From: Prorocentrum cordatum
Taxonomy: Eukaryota; Sar; Dinophyceae; Prorocentrales; Prorocentraceae
Direction: 5' to 3'
DNA length: 64,000 nucleotides
NCBI GenBank assembly: GCA_963575745.1
Contig: CAUYUJ010019286.1
Location: 82,501-146,500, forward strand
Shown here: piece by piece, positions 10,482 to 20,759 of the stretch
How positions within the stretch are numbered: the stretch's first letter is position 1
Layout: every line of letters starts with the position of its first letter
Made by a program: the position numbers and the translations under genes
Notes under the pieces: model-generated
What the model was told of the DNA's origin: nothing
Database searches by the model: none
What the model saw: only the letters and a program-made list of their open reading frames with translations

Positions 10482-10648
10482 GGCGAAGGCTGGCAAACCC
10501 GTGGCTGCCAAAATGGAGCTCTGGGAAATCTTTTTGTTTCTGCGGGAAGCAGCCCGTTTATTCAGTGCGCTGAGTTTTACCCCGGGAATTTGTTGCTTTC
10601 TTCTGGGAAGACCGTTTTGGCGGCCACGGATTTGCCAGTCTTCGCCCA
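10482..10648. mobile_element. Family R long hairpin element
   Basis: Left arm GGCGAAGGCTGGCAAACCCG followed by TGGCTGCCAAAATGG. The right arm is the inverted match CCGTTTTGGCGGCCACGGAT followed by TTGCCAGTCTTCGCC (about 30 of 34 bases pair). The loop is 100 bp. Single copy in the window, non-coding. Confidence 0.8.
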
Positions 10649-10677
10649 GCTTCCGAACAACGCCACAAGCATCAACT

Positions 10678-10800
10678 TTTTGCGCTCCGCGCGGATTTCT
10701 TGGATCCGCGCTGGGCCCCCCATTGCGGCGCCTCTGGCGCTGCCCCTGGCGCGCTCCGCGCGCCGGGGGGGTCCAGCGCATATCCAAGAAAGTTATTATT
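10678..10800. mobile_element. Family A element (A4)
   Basis: GCGCTCCGCGCGGATTTCTT followed by GGATCCGCGCTGG, the inner GGCGCC and CGCGC palindromes, and the right arm GTCCAGCGCATATCCAAGAA. It is close in sequence to A3 (both carry GGGCCCCCCATTGCGGCGCC). Confidence 0.85.
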
Positions 10801-10844
10801 CATGTTTTTTTGTGCTCTTCTAAGTACTATGTTGCGCGTCACCC

Positions 10845-11030
10845 CACCAGGGGCGACGCGCGCACTGAGGAATCTTATGATATAAGCTGCGTGGCGGGCG
10901 TTTTCTGAACACACAGCTCGAGAAACGATCTGTTACAAGAAGGTTCTAGTATATGTTCGGGTCGGACGCGCGCCTCCAAGGCGGAAGTCTAGTATCAGCA
11001 TGTCCTTGTGCGTCCCATGCAGCAGTTCGA
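10845..11030. repeat. Family S, copy 2, uninterrupted
   Basis: Contiguous version of 9165-9530: GGGGCGACGCGCGCACTGAG, GTGGCGGGCGTTTTCTGA, AGAAACGATCTG, then GTTCGGGTCGGACGCGCGCC. It shows the ancestral join without the microsatellite. Confidence 0.85.
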
Positions 11031-11204
11031 GAAGGATATTACCTGCATGCATCATGGAGTTGCCCCCGATCCTTTTTTTTTTCGACGAGTCTGCCTGTAG
11101 AGTGCGACGACTGCTCGGAGGTCGACGGGGCACTCGACGCACCCTTCGCAGCTTCGGCGGAGAAGAACTATTCTGGGGGTGGGCCCTTAGTGGGCCCTGG
11201 AAAC

Positions 11205-11370
11205 GACAGGGCCGTTTTTTTACCGGTTCCGTTCTGCCGTTTTTGTTGCCGGTTCCCACGCCGTTGTTTTACCGGTTCCGACGCCGCTTTTTGACCGGGT
11301 CCGGCTCCGGTTCCAATCTTGGAGCCGTTTTTGTGCCGTTTCCGGTTGCCGTTTTTTTGCCGTTTTCATG
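11205..11370. repeat. CCGGTTCC / CCGTTTTT minisatellite
   Basis: Degenerate 15-20 bp units with CCGGTTCCG, GCCGTTTTTG and ACCGGTTCCG. The stretch 11030-11205 is unassigned. Confidence 0.7.
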
Positions 11371-11477
11371 TTCAAGGGACATTTTTCTGGAGACGGTGAA
11401 GAAAACGGCCCTGCCATTTCCGCGGCCCGCAAAGGGGTGGGCCACCTCTCTATAGGCGATCTCCCTCTCGAGCCGCG

Positions 11478-11855
11478 GAGGGGAGGAGGAGGGAGGAGGA
11501 GGGAGGAGGAGGAGGAGGAGGAGGAGGGGAGGAGGAGGAGGAGGAGGGAGGAGGGAGGAGGAGGGGGAGGAGGAGGAGGAGGAGGAGGAGGAGCAGGAGG
11601 AGGAGGAGGAGGGAGGGAGGAGGAGGAGGAGGGAGGAGGAGTGGAGGAGGAGGAGGAGGAGGAGGAGGAGGAGGAGGAGGAGGAGGAGGAGGAGGAGGGA
11701 GGAGGAGGAGGAGGAGGAGGGGGGTGGAGGAGGAGGAGGAGGAGGAGGAGGAGGAGGAGGAGCAGGAGGAGGAGGAGGAGGAGGAGGAGGAGGAGGAGGA
11801 GGAGGAGTAGGAGGAGGAGGAGGAGGAGGAGGAGGAGGAGGAGGGAGCCTCTATT
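11478..11855. repeat. Long GGA tract (about 375 bp)
   Basis: Almost pure polypurine strand with GGA, GGGA, and rare GCA/GTA units. Open in all purine-strand frames only because of composition. The stretch 11856-12100 after it is unassigned. Confidence 0.95.
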
Positions 11856-12102
11856 GGTGGCCGCGGCTCGCCTTGGCCAGGATAGCCCCTTCGTTTCTGT
11901 TATGTTGGCTCTCCTTGTGGCAGCACGACCACTGCAAGCCTCCCTCGATGGAGTCTTGCCGTTGGCCTGGATTCGTAGGTCGACCCTGCCAGATCAAGGG
12001 TACCCTGTCTCGCGACCCATGCCTTCTACATTCCTGTTGCAGCGTGGCGCTCGGAATGGTCTCGTGTCCTCTCGCGTGCCCTGTCCAATCAAGTCCTACT
12101 GT

Positions 12103-12312
12103 AGCAGATGGGGTCGGAGGTCAACGCATCGCTGACGCATCGGCGGTGCGGCTCGATGTGGAGCCCACTTTTCCCCATGCCGACGTCGCCGCTGCATCGC
12201 TGAGGTCGCCGATGCATCGCCGATGCATTGGCAATGGGCCGCCGTTGCAGCTGCGATGCGGCGCGATCCTCCGACCTCGTCTGCTCGAACCCCTATCTAG
12301 GAGGTCTCGAGG
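12103..12312. mobile_element. Family E TIR element, copy 3
   Basis: GCAGATGGGGTCGGAGGTCA at the left, inverted at the right as CGATCCTCCGACCTCGTCTG. The loop holds CGCCGATGCATCGCCGATGC-type units. Confidence 0.8.
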
Positions 12313-12337
12313 GTGGGAGAAGAAACATCAGCATTCG

Positions 12338-12478
12338 CATGAGCTCTCGGAGGTCCGCGCGGATTTCTGGGATCGGCGCTGGGACCCTCTGGCGTCGCCT
12401 CTGGCAACACCCCCGGTGCGCTCCGCGCGCCAGGGAGGCAGGGGCGCAGCTTCGATCCAGGAAGTCCGCGCGGTTCGT
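12338..12478. mobile_element. Family A element (A5), upstream of the HIRAN exon
   Basis: TCGGAGGTCCGCGCGGATTT followed by CTGGGATCGGCGCTGGG, inverted as CGATCCAGGAAGTCCGCGCG. It lies directly 5' of the first recognised helicase exon, so probably inside an intron. Confidence 0.85.
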
Positions 12479-12529
12479 CCTGCGCAGGTTTTCTGCCAGT
12501 GCGTTCGGGTTGGCTGCGTTTTCTCTCTC

Positions 12530-13255
12530 CTGGAGGAGCGGTGGTTCCTCGGCATGGGCACCAAGGTGGTGGGCGTGCAGCACTACGGCGGCATCGTGAG
12601 CGATCGGGAGAGCGTGGTCCTGCGCCGGCAGCCGGGGGACCCGTACGACTCGAACGCGATACAGGTCCTCAACATCAGGAACGAGCAGATCGGCCACGTG
12701 CCGCGCGAGGTGGCCGCCACGCTGGCGCCTGTGATGGACCAGCTCGAGCGCAGCGGGGAGGGGGCCACCCTGCGCGTCGAGGGACACATCCCCAGGGGCT
12801 CCAAAAACGTGTTCTCGATGCCCCTCCAGCTGGCCGTCTACAGCCTGGATCCCCAGGGCTCTCTCGCCCCGCGGCTGCGGCAGCTGGGCGACAGGCTGCG
12901 ATCCACCTACTGCGCCGCCGCCCGCGGCTCCGTGGAGGTCTTCGCGTCTCCCGACGCCTCGGGGACTCCGGTGAGCGAGATCGACGGCGACACCTGGAAG
13001 AGGCTCCACGGCGCCAAGAAGAGGGGAGCGGCGGCGACAGGCCCGAGCGTTGCCGACGTCGTGGAGCGCGAGCTGGAGGCGATCCTGAGCGCCGACGGGC
13101 GCTACGAGGACATGGCCGAGGCCTCGGCGCCAGCCTCCCTGCGCACCGAGCTCTACCCGCACCAGCGGAAGGCCCTGCACTGGATGGCGCAGCAGGAGCG
13201 GAGCGTGACCGTCGACGAGGCCCTCCGGGAGGCCTCGGCCGCGGCCGTGGCGGCC
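12530..13255 (+). CDS. Helicase exon with HIRAN domain
   Basis: The frame with ATG at 12554 reads MGTKVVGVQHYGGIVSDRE, then PGDPYDSNAIQVLN and IGHVPREVAATLAP, the conserved HIRAN blocks, with HIPRGSKNVFSMPLQ closing the domain near 12830. Later TELYPHQRKALHWMAQQE (about 13145-13198) is the Q-motif-like start of the SNF2 domain. The exon probably begins upstream of the ATG because HIRAN usually has residues before the GxxVVG block. The end is set at 13255 by a phase-0 GTAGCT donor. Confidence 0.85.
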
Positions 13256-16200
13256 GTAGCTCGGCAGACGAGAGAGCGGCAGAAGCACAAGCCTTCGGAG
13301 CTCCGCCCGGACATTTCCTGGATCGGCGCTGGCGCCGCCCCTGGCGGCGCCCTGTCGGCGCCGCCCCCCAGCGCGCTCCGCGCGCCGGGTTGGGAGGGCC
13401 CAGCGCCGATCCAGGAGATTCGCGCGGGCCTCCCAGAGTTTAGCGCTCTTGCAGCTTTCTCTTCTCCTGGCAGCGACGCCCTGTGGACGCGCCCGCCGAA
13501 GCGCGCCTGCGGCGGCCCTGCCGCAGGTTTTCTTCTGGACGAGGGAGGGGGCTCCTGGGGGAGGCAGCGTGTACAGGAACCTGGCGACGAACTCGGCGTT
13601 CCGCGAGGCTCCCGTGCTCCCACGCGGCGGGATACTGGCGGACGACATGGGGCTGGGGAAGACGGTCACCGTCCTGGCCCTCCTGCTGGCAGACCCGCCC
13701 GCCCGCGGCCGCGCTGGCGGCAACCTGGTCGTCTGCCCGCTGTCCGTGCTCTTCAACTGGGTGGAGCAGGTGCGCATGCACGCCCCGTCGCTGCGCGCGC
13801 TGGTCTACCACGGCCCGGGCCGGGACCGCGACCCGCACAGCTTCGCCAGGTACGACGTGGTCCTCACGACCTACGACACCCTGAGGGCGGAGGCCCGCGA
13901 CTGCAGCGTCGGCGTGGGGGCAGTCGCCTGGCACAGGGCCGTGCTCGACGAGGCGCACACGGTGAAGAACCACCGGACGGCCACCGCGAAGGCGGCGTTC
14001 GAGATCATCCAGGCGGAGCGGCGGTGGTGCCTCACTGGAACGCCCATCCAAAACTCCATCGAGGATGTATACTCGCTCGCACGGTTCCTGAGGCTGGAGC
14101 CGTTCGACCGGCTGGATTGGTTCAATCTCGGGATCCCCCAAAGAGGGGGTGTGCTCCGGGGTGTGTGTGAGTTCGATCGGCTTTTGTTCCGAACTGCCCA
14201 AAACAGATGCCCCCCAGCCGCCGGCAGCTCCCGATAGTGGCCGATAGGTGGGGCATGTGGTGTGTGTGTGTATGTCTGTTTGCGACAGTTCGGTGCACCA
14301 GCGGATCGAACTCATGCCCCCCCCCTCAGGGTCATTGCCCTGTTTGTGGATCCCGACAATCGCGTGATCATGCGGCCGCTGCGATTCCAGGACCCTGTGG
14401 GCCTGGAGCGGCTGCAGATCTTGCTAAGGACGTGGTGCCTGCGGCGAACCAAGGACGCGCTGCTCTTGCTTCACAGTCTGACCTTACTACAGCACGCGTG
14501 GACATGCATCGGAGGAGGAAAAGGTAACCGTACCTCTATCCTTCCCTCGTTTTCCAATGTTTTGGGCCTCCTGGGAGGCCCTTGTCGCCACCGCGGGATT
14601 CGCCCCGAAACCCTGGTCAGAATGCACCCCGGGGGAGGTCCTGGAAGTAGCGGTATCGGTACCTTTTAGGTTCCCCCAAAGCTGCCTGTGCTCCGATGAT
14701 TGGTAAAACAGCCTTGTCGCGCACAGCCGCCGCTGAGCTGGGGAAGCTGCGCAGTGAGCTGAAGCGTGGCGCGGTCGTGGCGCGGCATGGTTGTGGCGAT
14801 GCCGGGTGCCGCCCTGGGGCTGTCGTAGGGGGGTGGCCTTGCGGGGCCGCTTCGGAGTGGGCTGGGGCCGTCGTGGGGCAGTCTTGGGCCCCAGCCGCTG
14901 GGCCCTCTTGGGGCCGTTTTTGGGGGGGGCCTCCGGGTCGCCTCCCGGCCCGCCGGGGCGCCGTCGGGGCCTGGCCGCAGGCCAGCCGTGCCAAGCAGGG
15001 GCAGTCTGGAGCTGCCGGGGCGAGCCTGGAGCAAAAAGCCACACGGCGGCGCTCTTTTCAGCGTGCTGGCCTCCCCGTGGCCGCCTCGTAGGGCTCCCTG
15101 GGAGCCTCGCGGGGGGGGGGGGCCTTTGGGGCGTGTTGGGCGTCTTTTGGGGGATTTGATTTGACACGTCGCATCGCAAGGGCTAAGACCAGCAAGACAG
15201 AGAGGAAATCGCTAACAGCCCTACCCCAAGAGGGAGGGCGCCAGCGACTAACTCCCCACCTCACCAGTCGAAGCCGAACCACTGCCGTCCACAGCACAGG
15301 TGAAGTCAGCAAGAGGCACTAGCTCGTCAAGCGGCACATCCCTATACTTGCGATGGATGCCTCTTCTAAGCCGAGAGAGGTTGCTACGCGTGTGGTTGGA
15401 GGAGGACAGGCGCCCTTGCAGGCTCTCGCCAACCCACCAAGCATGACCCCCTCAGAGACACTGCCACAGTCCATGCAGCAGAAGAGGGTGACCCCATCAG
15501 GGGTACCCGACAGGTGAATTTTATGCCCCTGAGGCTCCTGCACAAGAGCGCACAGCGCAGGGTTGAAACCAAGACAGTCCGCAGCAGGCTGCGGAGGGTC
15601 CGAACGCACACGAGTAAGACAACGCGTGCACGCCCACAGACCTCGAATCCACTTGAATTCGTGGCCACGATCCCTCCTCTGGGGCGCCTGCGCCCCTTGT
15701 GCCCTCTCGGAGCCATCAGGCACCCCTCTCGATCCCAGGGGGCACCCACACGTTCGGCAAAGCAGACAGCCTAGGCTTCCGAAGCTCAGACGAGCGAGTA
15801 TCCCTCCTGGCGCGCCAGTCTGTCTTGAGGCGTCCGGCGATCAAAGCCCAGGGGCTTGAGGCACGCCGACCTCTGCATGCACAGCGTCGGGTGGTACCCG
15901 CAGTGGCTCGAAGAACAGAAACGGGCTCACGCGTAATGGCTCGGAGGTCCGCGCGGATTTCTTGGATCGGCGCTGGGACCCTCTGGCGGCGCCCCTGGCG
16001 CGCTCCGCGCGCCAGGGAGGGAGGGGCGCAGCGTCGATCCGGGAGGCGCTGCCGCCTCGTGCAGCAGCACCTGGACGTCTGGAAGCCGTGAGGACATCGC
16101 GACGGGAGCTCGCGCCCCACTTCGTTCGGGCCCCGGGGCCCTCACTCGGGGAACGAGCAATGACAAAAACATCACGACTCGGAGGTCCGCGCGGATCTCT

Positions 16201-16681
16201 CGCATCCGCGCTGGACCCCCCTGGCGGCGCCTCCGGCGCCGCCCCTGGCGTGCTCCGCTCGCCAGGGAGGGGGGCCCCGGCGCCGACCCAGGCAGCCCGC
16301 GCGGACCTCCAGGAGATTGCCCCCCCCCTCTCTGCGGTCTTTTCCCTCCCCTGGCCGCCCGGCCGCGCTGGCAGCGCGCGCGCCTGCGCAGGACATGAGG
16401 ATCCTGGACCCCGCCTCGGGGGCGCCGCGGCCCCTGCTCCTGCTCCCCGAGAAGCGCGTCGAGGTCGCCCGCGTCCCGCTCGACGCCGCGGACCGCCGGC
16501 TCTACGACCGCCTCCTCGGTGCCGCGGGTGTCCGCGTGCGGCAGCTGCAGAGCTCGGGGGCAGCGTGGGGGTCGAGCAGTGGCGAGGCGTCCGGGCTGGC
16601 CCCATCGGCCCACGAAAGGAATGTTCCAAGAACCCACTTGTGCTTCGAATGTGATATGGTCTGAGAATCTTTTTTTTTGTT

Positions 16682-16719
<38 letters not shown>

Positions 16720-19700
16720 CATATTGAGAGATATATGCATTTCTGACCGAGGCCATCTTTTTTGTGCATCGGCTCCGTGCTAGACAGTGAACCCGCATAG
16801 TAAGGGTGCACGGTAAGGATGCCAGGGCCTTGGAGGGCCATGTCAACGTTTGTCGAGCGAGGTTGGCCAGCGAAAGTTACCAAGGATGGGCCGACGGGAC
16901 AAGGATGCAAGCGTGGCCTTGGAAAGTCGCTCATTCTTACTGTGCGGGTTGACTGTATGTGCACTGTTCTTGTTCTTCAAATATTCGCTGGTTCCAAGGA
17001 CACGTCGTGGTAGGCCCGTAGGAATGTCTGGGCGGTCGATTCCCTGCTCAAGGGGGGGGGGTCTGGCTCGAGGTTAGAGGTTTTCGGCCGTTCCCGTCGG
17101 TTCTCGGCGGTTTTCCAGCCTCGGGGTTACGTTGCATCTTCGGGGGACCTCGCCTGTCCCCCAAACCGGTGTCTTTCCTTGTGCCCGACAGACGCGGGCT
17201 CGATGCGGACTCGACGCGGATTCGGCGTGGCGTGGATTCGACGCGGATTCGGCTCGGATTCGACGCGGATCCGCCAAGGCCGACCTGGATTCGACACGGA
17301 TGCGGCGCGGGCAGGGCCGGCGACGGGACGGGCCAGGCAACCCCGAGGCTGCAGCACCACCGGGGGGCCTTCCCACCGCTGCGCCTCGCAGGGAGCGCCT
17401 CGAGAGTGCCCAAAGGTCGTCTGGCACGGCCGCCAGAGGCCGGAGCTGTAACCCCCAAGCACGAAGTCGGGCACGTCCCTGTACGGGAGGAGTGTTCAGA
17501 AACAGTCAGGAAATACTCTGGGGGCGTTTCTATGTTTTTATTCGTTTTTTTTTCTCTCACTATTTCTGTTTACTTTTGAGGATTTGTCTGGCAGTTTTTT
17601 CCATTTTTCGTCTAAAATCCGCCTGCAGGGGTACACGCCCGACCTAACCCGAGCAGCAGACGGCGAGGATCACCAGAGGAGACTGGCTCCAGGGAGGGAG
17701 CATCCGAGACGACCGAGTCGGCGATGCATCGCCGACAGAGCGGCAAGAGGCCCCCGACAGCGAAGCCGCACGCTCCTGTGCGGGGTGGGCTGTCGGGCCT
17801 CTATCGGCGATGAGTGGGCGATTGGGGGTCGACGCATCCCCTCTGAACCTTTCCCGCGTGAGCTGACAGCTAGCTTTCATACCCATTTCAGCCCTGCATT
17901 TCTGGGGGCCGAATTCCGTGGGGGGGCAATGGGATTGTGTTGACGGCTGGGGGCCCCCGCTCGAACGGGAGTCCCCCTCGGGGTCCAACAACCCGCACCC
18001 ATACCTAACTCTTTTTCTTTTCCTCGCACTTCCCCAGTCCTCCTCCTCCTCCCTACAGGTTTTAGCGTGTGTTGCCATTTCAGCAGCTCCCCCCTAACGT
18101 TGCCCAGAGTTGCTTGAGCTGCGATACCTGCTCGGCATCTTCGTTTTTGCCCGAGCCTGAACTGCTCGTGCTGAGGCACGACCAGTTTCGAGCCGGCGTC
18201 CATTCGATAAAGGCAGACTGCGCGCTTCGGGCTTGCTCTTCGGCCGTCACGATGTACGACTTTCCCTCCTTGATGGTTCGGCCTATTCATAAACAAGAAA
18301 GTTCCCCCTAATGTTGCCCCTGGCAGCGATCTCCCCCTTGGGTACACAGAAGACAGCGATCTCCCCGAGGCACTCTGCGACTGTTAGTCTGCATGCTCGT
18401 GCACGCCACCCCGCACGCAATATGCCAGAATTGCCGAACCGTCTGCCGGTGCGCCGTCGCAACGCGGCTTCTTCCTGCCCCGCCCCGCCCGGACGCTGCC
18501 CCCGGAGAGCGCCTCCGAGCTCGGCGAGCACTTCTCCCAGGTGCTCGCCCTGCTCACGCGGCTGCGCCAGCTGTGCTGCTCCCCGGCGCTGCTGCCGGAG
18601 GCCGCGCGCCGCTCGCGGGCTGCTGGGGGTGTCCACTGCCCCGGGGTGCCCCCAGCTTGAGGTCGGGCGTGTCCCCCTTACAGAGGGCTTTGCGACGAAC
18701 AAATAAAACATACCCCAAAAAATATTCCCAAATGGTCAAACGTATTCAAAAAATAGTCCCCAGACTATTTTTTTGACTGTTTTTTGAATCTCCCCCCTGT
18801 AGAGGGACAGGCCCGACTTAAACCCAGCCTCTTGATCCACTCCGAAGCCCCTGGGGCCACGAGCGCCGAGCATTTCCGCATCCGCGCCCTCGCGGCCTCG
18901 GATCCCGGGGCGCCCTCCCGCGGGGCGGGCGGCCGCACGGGACGCCCGCTCCGCGCGGAGCCCTCGCGACCAGAACGCGCCCCGTGTCCGCGGGGTCGCG
19001 GCCCGTGGGGCCCGTGTCCGCGAGGCCGCGGGCACGGAGAGGGTGTTTTCGCCCACGAGGGGGCCCTCGCGGCCGTCCCGGTGCTCTGGAGTCCGTGGGG
19101 GCCTCCTTGGAAATTCTGCGGGCACCGTGGGTCACGGGCGTTTCTGGCAACTCCCGAGCCGTCTCTTCTCCCCCCACCGGTCAAGGCTTGGCTTCGCCCC
19201 CTGGGGGGCCGAAGCGGGGGCGGGCAAAAAGCGGGACTCAGAGGAGGGGTGTCCCTCGTCGTCACGGTTGGGTTCTTTTTGGAGTTCGAGTCAGAATGCT
19301 CCCCAGGAGAGGTCCAGGGAGCAGCGGTGTTGGTACCTTCTTGGTCCCCCCAGGGACGAATCCCGACGGCACTTCCTGCCCATTTTGAAAGAGTTTGTGG
19401 TCAGAATCGCCGGCGGTGTTGTCCGTTTTTGCAGCGACGAAGGGCTCGCGGGCGCAACCGGTCGGTTTTGGACAACGTGTGCTGCTGGACATCGCCCCCA
19501 TTGTGTCCTGCTCTGGCCGCTGACTGGCGCCCTGATCCCACGCACACTGGATGGGGCCCGGCTCCTCTTCAGGGGCAACGATCGGGGGGATAGGCATGGG
19601 GGGGGATGCATCGACCCCCAATCGCCTATTGATCGCCGATAGGGGCCCGATAGCCCCAGCCTGCCCAGGAAGGTGCGGATTCACGATCGGAGGCCTCTCG

Positions 19701-20714
19701 CCGATCTATCGGCGATGTATCGCCGATTCCAGGTCGATGCACCCCCTCCTACAGTCGGGGCGCTGAAGAAGGAACCCTTTTCGTTGGGGAGGGGCTTCGT
19801 GTTCCTTAGTTGCTGTACGCTGTGCCTCAGGTTTTACTTACGCTTTCCATGGGGCATCGAAGTTGAACTTATGGGAAAAAGGCGCCTCGTTCCTTATTTG
19901 GGGTTCCTTAGGTCAACGCCCCGACTGTATGCCAGTCCCCCCCTATCGTTGCCCTTCATCTATGGGAACAAACAGAGACATAAACATAAAAACTCGGAGG
20001 TCCGCGCGGATTTCTCGGATCGGCGCTGGGGGCCCCTGGCGGCGCCTCCGGCGCCGCCCCTGGCGCGCTCCGCGCGCCAGGGAAGGGGGGTCCAGCGCCC
20101 ATCCGAGAAATCCGCGCGGACCTCCAAGTTTTTATGTTTATGCCACTTGTTGTTCCCCTATCGTCCTCGGCCCCTGGGCTCCTCGGTCCGTCGGCTCCTC
20201 GGTCCCTCCAGCCCCCACCCCCCTTGCCTCGGCGGCGGGCGAGGGGGGAAGTGCGAAGGCGGGGACGATCGGAGGCCTCGCGCCGATCAATCGGCGACGT
20301 ATCGCCGATTCCAGGTCGATGCATCCCCCCCCCATCTGCCAGTCCCCCCCTATCGTGGCCCCTCGGCTCCTCGGTCCCTCGGCACCTCGGCCCCTCCAAC
20401 CAACAACCCTCCTGCCTCGGCGGCGGGCGAGGGGGGGAAGTGCGAAGGCCGGAGGCCTTCTCACAAGGCGGCGGGCCTGCTCAGCAGCCCCCTTGGCCCT
20501 CCCGAGGAGCTTCCTGCTGCCTCGGCGGCGAGCGCGGGGGGGGAGCGAGCAGGAAAAGGCCTCCTCGGGAGGCGTCGGGTCTTCTCCGAAGCTCCCCCAT
20601 TGCCTCCCGAGAAGTGTTCTCTGCGCTTCGGGGAGGGCTTCTGTGGACATCTTCTCGGAAGGCCCGGGAGCTTCCGAGCCTTCCGAAGAGGCCCGCCCCA
20701 GAAGGCTGGCGCGC

Positions 20715-20759
<45 letters not shown>

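Larger units (their letters stand above)
14454..16391 (+). other. 1.9-kb intron with GA...AG boundaries and AGGAC duplication
   Basis: AGGAC is present at 14452-14456 and 16390-16394. Splicing AAG/GACGCG to GCGCAG/GACATG joins RRTK to DMRILDPASG in phase 0. GT...AG alternatives near the same place leave extra or out-of-frame residues. GA donors are known in dinoflagellates. The intron contains a family I copy (14517-14680), a minus-strand LINE tail (15150-15740), and family A copies A7 and A8. Confidence 0.65.

Noticed and set aside
12293-13777. 494-codon open frame on the minus strand
   Set aside because: It is antisense to helicase exons that carry clear conserved motifs; GC-rich third positions leave the opposite strand open.
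16540-18560. GAGCTCGG shared by the exon near 16540 and the exon near 18515 as a target duplication
   Set aside because: The two copies are in different codon phases, so removing the interval would not give the expected protein.
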